Source of the DNA: Alkalibacterium sp.
GTDB taxonomy: Bacteria; Bacillota; Bacilli; Lactobacillales; Carnobacteriaceae_A
DNA: 33,332 bases
Direction of reading: 5' to 3'
Assembly: GCA_007692455.1 (NCBI GenBank)
Contig: RECC01000025.1
Span: 1 to 33,332 of the forward strand
In this document: positions 15,388 to 23,980 of the stretch, in pieces
Numbering within the stretch: the first letter of the stretch is position 1
Layout: the number at the start of each line of letters is the position of its first letter
Position numbers and translations under genes: made by a program
Notes under the pieces: generated by a model
The model's input: only the letters and a program-made list of their open reading frames with translations
Database searches by the model: none
What the model was told of the DNA's origin: nothing

Positions 15388-16261
15388 CAAGAAAAAGGGA
15401 TTAGGCCGTGGAATCGATGCCCTGTTTGATGTTCCTGATTTTGAAGAAGAGGTAAAGAATAATAATGAACAGGTCGAACTGATTGACCTTAGTGATATTC
15501 GTCCTAACCCGTATCAGCCGCGCCGTCATTTTGACGAGGAAGCGTTGAACGAACTGGCCGCATCCATTCAGATGTCCGGTGTCTTGCAGCCGATTATTTT
15601 GCGCAAGTCGACCGTTAAAGGCTATGAGATCATTGCCGGCGAACGCCGTTTCAGAGCATCCAAACTGGCTGGCAAGGAAGCTATTCCAGCTATTGTGAGA
15701 GAACTGAATGAAGAAGTCATGATGCAGGTCGCTATTTTGGAAAACCTGCAGCGTGAAGATCTGACCTCTCTTGAAGAAGCGGAAGCTTATAATATGATGA
15801 TGGACAAATTGTCAATGACACAGGAAATGGTAGCCGAGCGTTTAGGCAAGAGCCGTTCCTATATTGCCAATCACCTGCGTCTGTTGTCTTTGCCTGAAGA
15901 AGTGAAAGTGCTCGTTCAGGAAGGCAAACTATCTAATGGACAGGCGCGTACGCTCTTAGGTCTTAAGGATAAAGGGAAAATCAAGAAGCTGGCCCGTCGT
16001 GCAGTCAAGGAAAAACTGACGGTCAGACAGCTGGAACATCTCGTTGCGGAAGCCAATCAGCAGCCTAAAAAAGACGGTGACAAGAAAAATGCGCCTGAAA
16101 AATCAATTGTTATCAGAAAATCAGAAGAACTGCTGACCGATAAATTTGGCACCAGTGTGGTCATTCGTGAAAAAGGGGAAAAAGGTAAGATTGAAATTGA
16201 GTATGTCTCCCCGGACGACTTGAACCGCATCCTGGAAGAACTGAATATTGACCTTAATTAA
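15380..16261 (+). CDS. parB: Chromosome partitioning protein ParB (Spo0J)
   Basis: CTPase clamp that loads at parS and spreads. The 293-residue protein starts with the ParA-contacting basic peptide NKKKGLGRGIDALF. It then has the ParB/Srx domain with NPYQPRRHFDEEALNELA and the CTP-binding box GERRFRASKLAG (near residue 89). A helix-turn-helix follows (MTQEMVAERLGKSRSYIANH, about 147-166) and the C-terminal dimerisation region ends with IEIEYVSPDDLNRILEEL. Its start overlaps the end of parA by 8 bp. It is the only ParB-family protein in the window; no noc paralogue is seen. Confidence 0.96.
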   Translation: MANKKKGLGRGIDALFDVPDFEEEVKNNNEQVELIDLSDIRPNPYQPRRHFDEEALNELAASIQMSGVLQPIILRKSTVKGYEIIAGERRFRASKLAGKEAIPAIVRELNEEVMMQVAILENLQREDLTSLEEAEAYNMMMDKLSMTQEMVAERLGKSRSYIANHLRLLSLPEEVKVLVQEGKLSNGQARTLLGLKDKGKIKKLARRAVKEKLTVRQLEHLVAEANQQPKKDGDKKNAPEKSIVIRKSEELLTDKFGTSVVIREKGEKGKIEIEYVSPDDLNRILEELNIDLN

Positions 16262-16294
16262 TAACAGAAATTGAGAAAGTCGGGAGGAAGTCAA

Positions 16295-16480
16295 ATGGAT
16301 AAAACCTATGATCTGCATGATGTTGTTGAAATGAAGAAACCTCATCCGTGTGGAGTCAACCGCTGGGAAATCATTCGTATGGGAGCGGACATCCGCATTC
16401 GCTGTACGGGGTGTGACCATTTGGTGATGATGCCTCGTCGCGAATTCGACCGTAAAATGAAGAAAGTCATCAAGAATTAA
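16295..16480 (+). CDS. DUF951 small zinc-ribbon-like protein
   Basis: A 61-residue protein of the DUF951 family, function unknown, conserved between parB and ychF in Firmicutes (I believe YyzM in B. subtilis). GGGAGG lies 6-7 bp before ATG 16295; an upstream in-frame extension has no ribosome site. It contains HPCG (Cys19) and RCTGCDHLVMMPRREFDRK (Cys37, Cys40), a small cysteine cluster that may bind zinc. A basic C-terminus (KMKKVIKN) suggests nucleic-acid contact, which is speculative. Confidence 0.9.
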   Translation: MDKTYDLHDVVEMKKPHPCGVNRWEIIRMGADIRIRCTGCDHLVMMPRREFDRKMKKVIKN

Positions 16481-16530
16481 TCGATAAGAACCAAGATAAG
16501 ATTACGAGAAAGAGTCAGGAGAATATATAA

Positions 16531-17631
16531 ATGCCATTAACAGCAGGAATTGTAGGACTACCAAACGTGGGAAAATCCACGCTTTTTAACGCTATTACTA
16601 AAGCAGGCGCAGAAGCAGCCAACTACCCCTTTGCGACCATCGATCCGAACGTCGGAATCGTTGAAGTGCCCGATGAGCGACTGGACCGCCTTGCGGAACT
16701 CGTCAGCCCGGAGAAAGTTGTACCCACAACTTTTGAATTTACAGATATTGCCGGAATTGTTAAGGGTGCCAGTAAGGGAGAAGGGCTGGGAAATAAATTC
16801 CTGGCTAACATTCGTGAAGTGGATGCCATCTGTCACGTGGTCCGCTGCTTTGAAGACGACAACATCACCCACGTTTCCGGTGAGGTCAATCCTGCAGAAG
16901 ATATCGAAACCATCAATCTGGAGTTGGCCTTGGCCGATCTGGAAGCTGTAGACAAACGTATTGACAAAGTCAGAAAACAGGCAAAATCTAAAGAGGCTGA
17001 AGCAGTAGCAATGCTGGCTGTTTTGGAAAAAATCAAACCCGTTTTAGAAGAAGGCAAGCCGGTTCGTGTACTCGACTTCTCTGATGAAGAATTGCCGATT
17101 CTGCGCTCGCTGTTTTTACTGACCAGTAAGCCCGTTTTATATGTAGCAAACGTAGCGGAAGAAGAAATCTCTGATCCGGAAAGCAACCAGTACCTTCAGA
17201 CGGTCCGTGAGATTGCGGCCGAAGAAGGCGCAGAAGTAGTGGCTATTTCAGCTGCCATTGAAGAAGAAATTGCTGAACTGGATGATGAAGAAAAAGCAGA
17301 ATTCCTGGACGATTTAGGTGTTACTGAACCAGGTTTGAACAAGCTGATTCGCACATCGTATGACCTGTTAGGACTGGCGACATTCTTTACTGCCGGACCG
17401 AAGGAAGTACGCGCGTGGACTTTCAAAAAAGGCATGAAGGCGCCTCAGACAGCCGGCGTCATCCACACTGATTTCGAACGCGGATTTATTCGAGCAGAAA
17501 CCATCTCATTTGAAGACTACGATGAGTTGGGCAGCGAAAAAGCAGCTCGTGAAGCGGGTAAATTAAGAGCAGAAGGAAAAGAGTATCTTGTTAAAGACGG
17601 CGACGTCATTCTTTTCCGTTTCAATGTGTAA
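16531..17631 (+). CDS. ychF: Redox-regulated ATPase YchF (Obg family)
   Basis: Universally conserved translation-factor-class P-loop protein of 366 residues that prefers ATP over GTP. The P-loop is [14 protein letters not shown] (residues 6-19). [24 protein letters not shown] is the switch II and glycine-rich region. A coiled coil (about 130-180) precedes the rest of the G-domain. The C-terminal TGS domain begins near residue 280 with [17 protein letters not shown] and ends [15 protein letters not shown], as in other YchF proteins. AGGAGA precedes the ATG. Length is normal. Confidence 0.96.
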   Translation: MPLTAGIVGLPNVGKSTLFNAITKAGAEAANYPFATIDPNVGIVEVPDERLDRLAELVSPEKVVPTTFEFTDIAGIVKGASKGEGLGNKFLANIREVDAICHVVRCFEDDNITHVSGEVNPAEDIETINLELALADLEAVDKRIDKVRKQAKSKEAEAVAMLAVLEKIKPVLEEGKPVRVLDFSDEELPILRSLFLLTSKPVLYVANVAEEEISDPESNQYLQTVREIAAEEGAEVVAISAAIEEEIAELDDEEKAEFLDDLGVTEPGLNKLIRTSYDLLGLATFFTAGPKEVRAWTFKKGMKAPQTAGVIHTDFERGFIRAETISFEDYDELGSEKAAREAGKLRAEGKEYLVKDGDVILFRFNV

Positions 17632-17652
17632 GAAAGAGAGGAATAGATACGT

Positions 17653-18357
17653 ATGGCGAAAAAGAAGGATACCGTTGAACAGGAACCTCAAGTAACGGTA
17701 GCAGATAAGAAGAAAGAAAATGATGCGTTATTTGAACAGCTGACTAACAAGAATAAAGATTATATGGTGAAACTGAACCGTAAACTCGAAGATTCCAATA
17801 TGTCTGAAGACAATAAGATTCTAATTTTCAATGATATGCTGAAGAATATCGTGGCGGAACAGCCGAACCATATAACAGCACGCAAGCTTTATGGAACAGT
17901 GACAGACCAGGCCCGTTTTCTGATTGATAACAATCAGGGAGAACAGGTCAAACCGGTCAAGCGTTCCGAAACATGGAAAATCTATATGGATGGCGCGCTG
18001 CTTCTAGGAGGCATGTTCGCGGTCATTACCGGAATTTCTTATGTCTTCGGTGACCAGCAGGCGGGTCTAGGATTAATTACTATGATTCTGAACTTCCTAC
18101 TAGGTGGACTTGCCGTTATGATTATCACGAAATACGCACCGCAACCGGGGGTCAAAGGCGGCTTTATCAAGTATATTGTTGCTACTACCCTGACAATGCT
18201 CGTGTGGATTTTACTGATGGCATTTGGTACAGCTCTGATTCCGCAGGCGTTGAATCCGATTATTCCGGGATCCATTACGCTGGTTATCGGTGTACTGTCC
18301 TTTGCCGCGAAATGGTACTTGAAAAAGAAACTGAATATTCAAGGCACATTAATTTAA
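17653..18357 (+). CDS. DUF1129 membrane protein
   Basis: A 234-residue protein of the DUF1129 family found next to ychF in lactic acid bacteria; function unknown. The N-terminal 110 residues are soluble, charged and probably helical (ALFEQLTNKNKDYMVKLNRK, then LIFNDMLKNIVAEQPNHITA). Four hydrophobic segments follow, at about 116-135, 140-160, 174-195 and 200-218, then a lysine-rich tail. It begins 21 bp after ychF and is the last gene before a strong terminator, so it is the end of the rsmG-to-DUF1129 transcript. Confidence 0.88.
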   Translation: MAKKKDTVEQEPQVTVADKKKENDALFEQLTNKNKDYMVKLNRKLEDSNMSEDNKILIFNDMLKNIVAEQPNHITARKLYGTVTDQARFLIDNNQGEQVKPVKRSETWKIYMDGALLLGGMFAVITGISYVFGDQQAGLGLITMILNFLLGGLAVMIITKYAPQPGVKGGFIKYIVATTLTMLVWILLMAFGTALIPQALNPIIPGSITLVIGVLSFAAKWYLKKKLNIQGTLI

Positions 18358-18375
18358 TCATTATTTAAATTTGGG

Positions 18376-18420
18376 ACCTCTCTGGTTTATGTTTTCGGAC
18401 ATAAGCCGGGGAGGTTTTTT
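18376..18420 (+). terminator. Intrinsic terminator after DUF1129
   Basis: A 16-bp stem with a few wobble pairs (18376-18391 with 18400-18415), an 8-nt loop and six T residues. Confidence 0.88.
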
Positions 18421-18465
18421 CGTATTGTGGGGGGTATGTTGAAAAAGGGTGTGAAGGGTGTCGTG

Positions 18466-18816
18466 TTCGGTAGACTCAGAAACATATAGTGGTGAGTTTG
18501 CTTAAGTGGCTTGGTCTTGGGTAGACTCTGAGGGGAAATAGATACTGAGTTCACCGAAGAAGCATGATGTTAGGCACACTCAAGAGGGAAAAGGTTTGGG
18601 TATGCCAAACCTTACATTATTTAGGTTAACCTGAACGATTTTATGGTCGAGTTAACCGAAGTTCAGACAAGTATGGCAGACTCCATTTCCCAGAAGCTCT
18701 GGGTTTACCTAAACACTGTCGAGTTCGGAAAACTCGGTGGCGGCGTCAGTTTGAGATTGCCTAAGAACCGGCAACTTAGGCAAACTCAAATGCTTATGAC
18801 AAAAATACATGCCGAA
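18466..18816. repeat. Phased inverted half-site array, TTCGGCAAACTCA family, 52-bp period (copy A, 7 units)
   Basis: Seven units of 40-42 bp start at 18466, 18517, 18570, 18621, 18672, 18724 and 18776. Each has a left half-site near TTCGGTAGACTCA, a middle of about 15 bp and a right half-site near TGAGTTCACCGAA. Units are separated by exactly 11 bp every time, giving a period of about 52 bp. Half-sites drift (TTAGGCAAACTCA, TATGGCAGACTCC; TGGGTTTACCTAA, TGAGATTGCCTAA), while the spacing is kept. Neighbouring halves across a gap can also pair: 18750-18765 with 18775-18790 matches at 15 of 16 positions. Middle and gap sequences are not conserved. The array starts about 45 bp after a terminator. 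It is the same family as 27219-27623. Confidence 0.87.
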
Positions 18817-18962
18817 CAGGTACAAAAACTGCGCTTGGTTTAAACAAGCAAAAGCTTAAAAGGAAATTTTTCTAACGAAAAATACAATAATCAAACCAAA
18901 AATCCTCAATTACTTATTTGGAGGAATTAATAATTTAGCATTCGCAATTCGATTCTTAATTA

Positions 18963-18971
18963 TGATACAAT
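18963..18971 (+). promoter_or_regulatory. Extended -10 promoter for glutamate dehydrogenase
   Basis: TGATACAAT is an extended -10 element 50 bp before the start. A weak -35 (TTCGCA, 18941-18946) is 19 bp away. Confidence 0.45.
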
Positions 18972-19021
18972 AATAAAGGAGTAATGAGAGCATTCTCATA
19001 AACAGATATGGAGGAATTTTT

Positions 19022-20401
19022 ATGACAGAAAACACAACTACGCACCTGATACAGGAAGTTGTCGACCACGTTATTAAGGACGACAAAGACGCTTTATCTA
19101 AATGGGGGGACAAGCGTGACCAGCTTGTTCAGATGGGTGGCGATCAGCTGAAAGGCATCGACAAAGTGATAGCCAGCGATTTGCGTATCATTAAAGATGA
19201 CGGATCAATTGGCACCTACCCGGCTTTTCGTGTCCAGCATAACAATGCATGCGGCTACTACAAAGGTGGCATCCGCTTCAGTACAGGTGTTCACCAGTCT
19301 GAAGTTGAAACATTGGCGATGCTGATGACACTGAAGAATGCCCTGCACGACCTGCCCTATGGTGGCGGAAAAGGTGGCGTACATATAGACGTCCGCAAGC
19401 ATTCTAAAAGAGAGCTGAAAGAAGTCAGCAAAGCCTTTGTGCGTATGCTGCAGAACCAGATTGGGCCGTATAAAGATATTCCGGCACCGGATGTGGGAAC
19501 AGGTGAGCAAATGATGGACTGGATGACAGAAGAATTTAAATTGCTCCATCCGAATCAGCCATTCATCAATACCTTTACAGGGAAAAGCATCGCAAACGGT
19601 GGAACAAAGGGACGCTCTGAGTCTACTGGAATTGGCACGTTCTTAAGCTACTACTATCTTGTGGAAGCTGTCATGAACGGCAGTCTGTCAGTTAATGATA
19701 AACACACGGATAAAATTGATGCCATTAAAGAAATTGGCGAAAAAGAAGATGTGAAAGTTGCTGTTCAGGGATTCGGGAATCTAAGCCGTGCAGCAGCAAT
19801 CGAAGCAGCGAACTGCGAGAAAAAACATACTGTCATTGCTGTATCAGACAGCCGTTCAACTGTCTATAGTGAAAAAGGACTGGATGTTGAGAAACTTGCT
19901 CCATTTAAAGAAGACAATGACCGTCTCCCGAACGAAGAAGAGCTGAAAGAGCTGCAGCTTGATGGAGAAGTACTTCATCCAGATGCGGTACTGACGCTTG
20001 ACTGTGATGTGCTGGTCTTGGGTGCGATTGAAGATCAGATTACAGGTGAAAATCAGGAAGATATTAAAGCGACTGTTTTAGTTGAAGGTGCAAATGGACC
20101 GATTAACAGTGAAGCAGATGCGTATTTGGAATCTAAAGGAAAAGTGATTATTCCGGATGTTCTGGCAAATGCCGGCGGTGTAACAGTGTCTTATCTGGAA
20201 TGGGTACAAGGCTTTACAAATGACGCGAAATCAAAAGAAGTGATTTTAAACGACATGAGTGACCGCATGCAGGACGTCAGTTACCGAGTTTATAACGCTT
20301 ACTTCTCTTCTGAAAATGACGTAACCATGCGCTTCTTATGCTACAAACTGGCTTTCCTAAGAGTGATCGACCTGATGAAACGTTCCGGAAAAATTATGTA
20401 A
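19022..20401 (+). CDS. gdhA: Glutamate dehydrogenase (Glu/Leu/Phe/Val family)
   Basis: Interconverts glutamate and 2-oxoglutarate plus ammonia with NAD(P). The 459-residue protein has YKGGIRF with the substrate lysine (Lys81), PYGGGKGG with the catalytic lysine (Lys117), and PAPDVGTG with the catalytic aspartate (Asp157). The Rossmann motif is VAVQGFGNLSRAAA near residue 243, where the usual N-x-G position reads NLS. The tail ANAGGVTVSYLEWVQ is typical. Length fits hexameric enzymes. GGAGG precedes the ATG. A uronate-dehydrogenase-like gene follows after 15 bp, so they are probably co-transcribed. I cannot decide NAD versus NADP preference. Confidence 0.93.
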   Translation: MTENTTTHLIQEVVDHVIKDDKDALSKWGDKRDQLVQMGGDQLKGIDKVIASDLRIIKDDGSIGTYPAFRVQHNNACGYYKGGIRFSTGVHQSEVETLAMLMTLKNALHDLPYGGGKGGVHIDVRKHSKRELKEVSKAFVRMLQNQIGPYKDIPAPDVGTGEQMMDWMTEEFKLLHPNQPFINTFTGKSIANGGTKGRSESTGIGTFLSYYYLVEAVMNGSLSVNDKHTDKIDAIKEIGEKEDVKVAVQGFGNLSRAAAIEAANCEKKHTVIAVSDSRSTVYSEKGLDVEKLAPFKEDNDRLPNEEELKELQLDGEVLHPDAVLTLDCDVLVLGAIEDQITGENQEDIKATVLVEGANGPINSEADAYLESKGKVIIPDVLANAGGVTVSYLEWVQGFTNDAKSKEVILNDMSDRMQDVSYRVYNAYFSSENDVTMRFLCYKLAFLRVIDLMKRSGKIM

Positions 20402-20416
20402 ACGGGAGACGTTGAA

Positions 20417-21151
20417 ATGAAAAAACTTTTATTAACCGGTGCAGCCGGTCGAATCGGATCACGTTTAATAGAAGAATTAATCAATGACTATGAATTGACG
20501 ATAGCAGAGAAAGACTTAACTGTACTGGATGACTGGGAAGGTAAAGGGTGTCAGCTGAAAGCTTTTGATATTACTGATTACAAGGAGTGTCTGGCTGCCT
20601 GCGAAGGAATAGATACGGTGATTCACCTGGCCGGAAATCCGTCACCAACTGCAAAGTATGCCGACGTAAAAAAAGTGAATATGGATGGCACTTATCACCT
20701 GATGGCAGCTGCTTCGGAACAGGGTTGCCGGCGACTGATATTTGCCAGCAGTATTCATACAGTCAAAGGCTATCCTAAAGACGAACAGGTCAAAACGGAC
20801 AGTCCGTTACGGCCGCTGGATATTTACGGTGTCAGTAAGGCGTTCGGCGAGGCGATGGGAAATTACTTTGCCTATGAAAAGGGTCTGGAAGTTATAGCGA
20901 TTCGAATCGGGGGCCACCGTTCAATTGAAATGATGAAAGAAAAGGGTGAGCAGCCAAATAGTTATCAACGCAGTTCCTACCTCAGTGCCCGTGATATGAA
21001 TCAGCTGGTTAAAAGCTGTGTAGAGGCAAAACTGGATCGGCCATTTGAAATTGTTCATGGTGTATCGGATAATACCTTTAAGTTTCTTGACCTTTCTGAT
21101 ACCAAGGATAAAATAGGGTATAAACCTTCAGATAATGGTTTTGACTTGTAG
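20417..21151 (+). CDS. NAD-dependent sugar dehydrogenase/epimerase, uronate-dehydrogenase-like
   Basis: Extended short-chain dehydrogenase of 244 residues. The nucleotide motif is LLTGAAGRIGSRL near the N-terminus. Later it has DTVIHLAGNPSP, FASSIHTVKGYP with the catalytic Ser, and the active-site YGVSKAFGE (Tyr and Lys). Close resemblance to uronate dehydrogenase (ASSNHT, YGVSKCFGE, VRIGS in that family as I recall) suggests oxidation of a hexuronate, or a related sugar oxidation. That substrate is inferred. It is about 20 residues shorter than typical uronate dehydrogenases. It starts 15 bp after gdhA with GGGAG. Why it is paired with gdhA is unclear. Confidence 0.78.
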   Translation: MKKLLLTGAAGRIGSRLIEELINDYELTIAEKDLTVLDDWEGKGCQLKAFDITDYKECLAACEGIDTVIHLAGNPSPTAKYADVKKVNMDGTYHLMAAASEQGCRRLIFASSIHTVKGYPKDEQVKTDSPLRPLDIYGVSKAFGEAMGNYFAYEKGLEVIAIRIGGHRSIEMMKEKGEQPNSYQRSSYLSARDMNQLVKSCVEAKLDRPFEIVHGVSDNTFKFLDLSDTKDKIGYKPSDNGFDL

Positions 21152-21180
21152 AAAGTCATGCATCAGTTTAAACATACTGT

Positions 21181-21234
21181 AAAAAAAGCCTTGTTGTTAG
21201 CTGGAATAATTTCTTTCCAGCTCCAGCAAGGCTT
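21181..21234 (-). terminator. Terminator shared by the convergent genes
   Basis: AAGCCTTG (21186-21193) pairs with CAAGGCTT (21227-21234), and AGCTGGAA with TTCCAGCT inside. On the minus strand seven T residues follow (21187-21181). The hairpin includes the last codons of the methyltransferase gene. It may also stop plus-strand transcripts. Confidence 0.75.
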
Positions 21235-21712
21235 CTTTCATCTGCAGGCCGCCACGAAAAGCTCTTGGTTTGCCTGTTTTTGGAACAACACGGTGACAGG
21301 GGTAAATTATCAGTAAGGGATTTTTCCCTATTGCTGAGCCGACTGCACGGGCAGCTTTTGAATCCAGTCCGCTGCGTTCAGCCAATTCACTATAGGTAAT
21401 TGTTTGACCATATGGGACAGTTCTCAAGCTGTTCCATATTTTTTTTTGAAATGAAGTCCCAATCTGGAGAACAGGCAATTCAAAGTCAGTGGAGTCCCCG
21501 TCTATATAGGAATAAAATGCAGTCTCATAAGGTTTCAGTGCCTCTTTATCGTAAACAACCTTGGAATTATCTATATTAGAGGAAATCCAGTTCAGGCATT
21601 CGCTTTTTGAAGCCGGCATTGCACCGACAAAACATAAGCCTTCATCTGTGGCCGCAATATAAAATGACCAGCCTTGATAGCTGATGAGTGAGTAAGTGAC
21701 AGTTTTTTCCAT
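21197..21712 (-). CDS. ogt: Methylated-DNA--[protein]-cysteine S-methyltransferase
   Basis: Suicide DNA-repair protein of 171 residues that takes the alkyl group from O6-methylguanine. The active site is IIYPCHRVVPKTGKPRAFRGG with acceptor Cys139. The helix-turn-helix region TVPYGQTITYSELAERSG and the arginine-finger region KAARAVGSAIGKNP precede it, as in Ogt/Ada-C. The N-terminal domain is a short ribonuclease-H-like fold without a metal-binding or AraC part, so it is Ogt rather than Ada. AGGA lies 9 bp before the ATG. It ends inside its own terminator. Confidence 0.94.
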   Translation of the reverse strand: MEKTVTYSLISYQGWSFYIAATDEGLCFVGAMPASKSECLNWISSNIDNSKVVYDKEALKPYETAFYSYIDGDSTDFELPVLQIGTSFQKKIWNSLRTVPYGQTITYSELAERSGLDSKAARAVGSAIGKNPLLIIYPCHRVVPKTGKPRAFRGGLQMKEALLELERNYSS

Positions 21713-21771
21713 GGGAGTTATCCTTTCTTATGAAAAACGTTAACTGATATATTCCGATTAGCATGTAGAAA

Positions 21772-21849
21772 AGACCACAGGCCGTATCCTGTACGTCGGT
21801 TTCCTCTGGTATTAAAGAGAGAACACGTACCCGGACGGTCTGCGGTCAG
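21772..21849 (-). terminator. Long terminator hairpin after the deoxynucleoside kinase gene
   Basis: Arms GACCGCAGACCGT and ACGGCCTGTGGTC (11 of 13 symmetric), plus an inner GGGTACGT/ACGTACAGG pairing, form a long hairpin. On the minus strand it is followed by TTTTCT. Confidence 0.55.
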
Positions 21850-21859
21850 TTATTTTTAT

Positions 21860-22501
21860 TTAAGCTTCCTGTGTCTGCTTCAAAGCCTGTTTGACTTTGT
21901 GCATAACCAAAGCCTGATCGCCCGGTCTTTCCAGATTGATTTCATCAATATTAATGACCAGTGTCGGACTCTTATCATAGGATGCGAACCAGTCGTCATA
22001 TCGGCCATGAAGTTTTGTGTAATAAGCCAGCAGTTCAGGGTTGTCCTGTATTTGTTCATAGGGACGGCCACGTTTCTGGATACGTTCCAGATGGGTTTCA
22101 AGAGATCCTCTCAAATAAATCAGCAGATCGGGCCCTTTTTTCGGCATACCGTCAATTTCTTCCATCATATTATCCAGTAAATCAGTATACAATGCCATTT
22201 CTGCTTCGCTCATGTTTCCCTGTTCGTAATTGATACGCGTAAACAAAGCGTCCTCATAGATTGAACGGTCCAATACATTATGGCGATGCACTAATGCTTG
22301 CTTGATGCTTCTGAAACGGGTGTTTAAAAAGAAAATTTGTAATGAAAATGCCCAGCGCTTCGGGTTATCATAAAATTTCTCCAGGATTGTGTTGTCTTTA
22401 ACTTGCTCATAAAATGCTTCGCTTCTTAACTCTTCTGAGATTAAAGTGGTATAGGTGCTTTTACCGGCTCCAATCATCCCTGCTAATACTATCACAGCCA
22501 T
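21860..22501 (-). CDS. Deoxynucleoside kinase (dAK/dGK type)
   Basis: Salvage kinase of 213 residues that phosphorylates deoxyadenosine, deoxyguanosine or deoxycytidine. The start is ATG 22501 with AAGGAG close by; a longer in-frame extension upstream has no ribosome site. The P-loop is VLAGMIGAGKST. The conserved substrate motifs are EQVKDNTILEKFYDN, FLNTRFRSIKQAL and the VLDRSIYEDALF box (DRS motif). NMMEEIDGMPKKGPDLLIYL and the lid KRGRPYEQI follow. These match the Lactobacillus dAK/dGK pair as I recall them. Only one such gene is present, whereas Lactobacillus has a tandem pair. It is a single-gene unit. Confidence 0.9.
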   Translation of the reverse strand: MAVIVLAGMIGAGKSTYTTLISEELRSEAFYEQVKDNTILEKFYDNPKRWAFSLQIFFLNTRFRSIKQALVHRHNVLDRSIYEDALFTRINYEQGNMSEAEMALYTDLLDNMMEEIDGMPKKGPDLLIYLRGSLETHLERIQKRGRPYEQIQDNPELLAYYTKLHGRYDDWFASYDKSPTLVINIDEINLERPGDQALVMHKVKQALKQTQEA

Positions 22502-22648
22502 TTTTTCTCCTTCCAACTCATACAATTTTTTCGTCTTTTCTATCATAACACAGAAATTACTTAGTAAGAATAGAGTCTTTGGAAAGCAGAGAAAGAGTCT
22601 GGAAATTTATGATAAACTGTAACAGAAAGTTTTGAAAGGAAGGGTTCG

Positions 22649-23293
22649 ATGAACTGCATTATCTGTCAAAGTGACACAAAAGAACTCGTACACCCGGACA
22701 ATGGTCAGGTGTTTCACGAATGTCTCAGTTGTCACTTTATAAAGAAAAATTCCACACATCACCTGACTTCAGAAAAAGAATTGGAGCAGTATGAACACCA
22801 TGAAAATTCCATAGACGACCCACGATATGTTGCTTTTTTCGAGAAATTTTTAGATGCGGCGGTTTTTCCCTTTACGGATGAGGGTAGAGAAGGATTAGAT
22901 TTTGGCAGCGGTCCTGAACCGGTTCTTGCCCAGCTACTCAAACGTGACTATGGCTATAATATGACCATATATGATCTTTTTTATTCGTTGGAAGAAACAT
23001 ATCGGAATAAGACCTTTGACCTCATTACGACGACTGAAGTAGTGGAACACATACCAGACCCCTTACCCATATTTCTGGAATTGAAGGATTTGATGAAAGA
23101 GGACAGTATACTTGCAGTCATGACCCTCTTCCAACCAAAAGACGAAAAGGAATTCTGGAACTGGCACTATATTCGGGACTTCACGCATATTTCCTTTTTT
23201 ACCCCTGAGGCTATGCGAATAATTTCGGAAAAAGCTGGGCTGGAAATAATTTACTGCGATAATCACCGTTATACGACTTTCCGAAAAAAATAG
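22649..23293 (+). CDS. Class I SAM-dependent methyltransferase with N-terminal zinc ribbon
   Basis: A 214-residue protein. The N-terminus has two CxxC pairs (CIIC at 3-6 and CLSC at 25-28), forming a rubredoxin-like zinc knuckle. A methyltransferase domain follows with the SAM motif LDFGSGPEPVLAQLLK and acidic strand TIYDLFY. The motif TTTEVVEHIPDPLPIF resembles UbiE/BioC-type (Methyltransf_11/23) enzymes. FWNWHYIRDFTHISFFTPEA is a motif shared with many uncharacterised homologues. AAAGGAAGGG precedes the ATG. The substrate is unknown. It has no operon partners. Confidence 0.83.
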   Translation: MNCIICQSDTKELVHPDNGQVFHECLSCHFIKKNSTHHLTSEKELEQYEHHENSIDDPRYVAFFEKFLDAAVFPFTDEGREGLDFGSGPEPVLAQLLKRDYGYNMTIYDLFYSLEETYRNKTFDLITTTEVVEHIPDPLPIFLELKDLMKEDSILAVMTLFQPKDEKEFWNWHYIRDFTHISFFTPEAMRIISEKAGLEIIYCDNHRYTTFRKK

Positions 23294-23444
23294 CTGATGA
23301 AGTCAAAAATTGATTGAGGCCATTTTTTGAGTCTTTCTTAATTTAATTTCTCTATAGTCCAGCAGCAAGGCAAAATTGTTGATTAAAGCTAGCGGAGTGC
23401 TATCCTTGGATTAGAATGAGTTAAAATAATGAGGAGGAAAGGCA

Positions 23445-23867
23445 ATGGAAATAGATTACAAAGATCACGGCAAGGACCCATATGTTATCAATATCGAGAA
23501 AGCAACGTTGGGCAACGACAATTACCGCACCACCATCTGGACCGGGAAGAAACTTCAAGTGACCGTCATGTCAATCAAACCGGGGGATGACATAGGGCTG
23601 GAAGTCCACGAAGGCATTGATCAGTTTATTCGTATTGAAGAAGGCAGAGGTGTCTGCAAAATGGGTCCGTCAAAGGATAACTTGCATATTGAAGAAAAAG
23701 TAGCTGATGATGATGCTGTTTTTGTACCGGCTGATATGTGGCACAATATCGAAAATACGGGCGATAAGCCGCTCAAACTCTATACCATTTATGCCGGACC
23801 CGATCATTTAGAGGGCACCGTCCATCCAACTCACGAAGATGCAGAAAACGACCCGAATGAACACTAA
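23445..23867 (+). CDS. Cupin-domain protein
   Basis: Single-domain cupin of 140 residues. Motif 1 reads SIKPGDDIGLEVHEGIDQFIRIEEGRG, and motif 2 reads VFVPADMWHNIENTGDKPLKLYTIY. The metal-ligand positions are Glu/His in the first motif and His in the second, so a metal centre is possible. Families of this type include sugar isomerases and dioxygenase-like proteins; the activity is not predictable. The tail (HPTHEDAENDPNEH) is acidic and histidine-rich. GAGGAGG precedes the ATG. It is monocistronic, ending at a bidirectional terminator. Confidence 0.88.
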   Translation: MEIDYKDHGKDPYVINIEKATLGNDNYRTTIWTGKKLQVTVMSIKPGDDIGLEVHEGIDQFIRIEEGRGVCKMGPSKDNLHIEEKVADDDAVFVPADMWHNIENTGDKPLKLYTIYAGPDHLEGTVHPTHEDAENDPNEH

Positions 23868-23940
23868 AAAGCTAAAGCGTGACTGATGGAAATTCTATTC
23901 CGATCAGTTGGGACTAAGCAAAGCTTAAAAGTATATAAAG

Positions 23941-23974
23941 AAAAAGTTCCCGGAAAGTTTTCTGGGAACTTTTT
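23941..23974. terminator. Bidirectional terminator between the cupin and TSUP genes
   Basis: A near-perfect inverted repeat (AAAAAGTTCCCGGAAA with TTTCTGGGAACTTTTT, one G-T pair) gives a hairpin with a T run in both directions. It serves the convergent genes. Confidence 0.88.
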
Positions 23975-23980
23975 ATATGC

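Larger units (their letters stand above)
18358..19021. other. Long intergenic region upstream of glutamate dehydrogenase
   Basis: About 660 bp: terminator, phased array of inverted half-sites (18466-18816), then an A+T-rich promoter region. A short plus-strand frame at 18643-18843 lies wholly in the array and is not credible as a gene. Confidence 0.7.

Noticed and set aside
18643-18843. Plus-strand open frame of 66 codons
   Set aside because: Read-through of the array at 18466-18816 and flank, with no ribosome binding site.
22708-22725. parS-like word TGTTTCACG inside the methyltransferase gene
   Set aside because: Only one half matches; the second half is unrelated and it lies in coding sequence.
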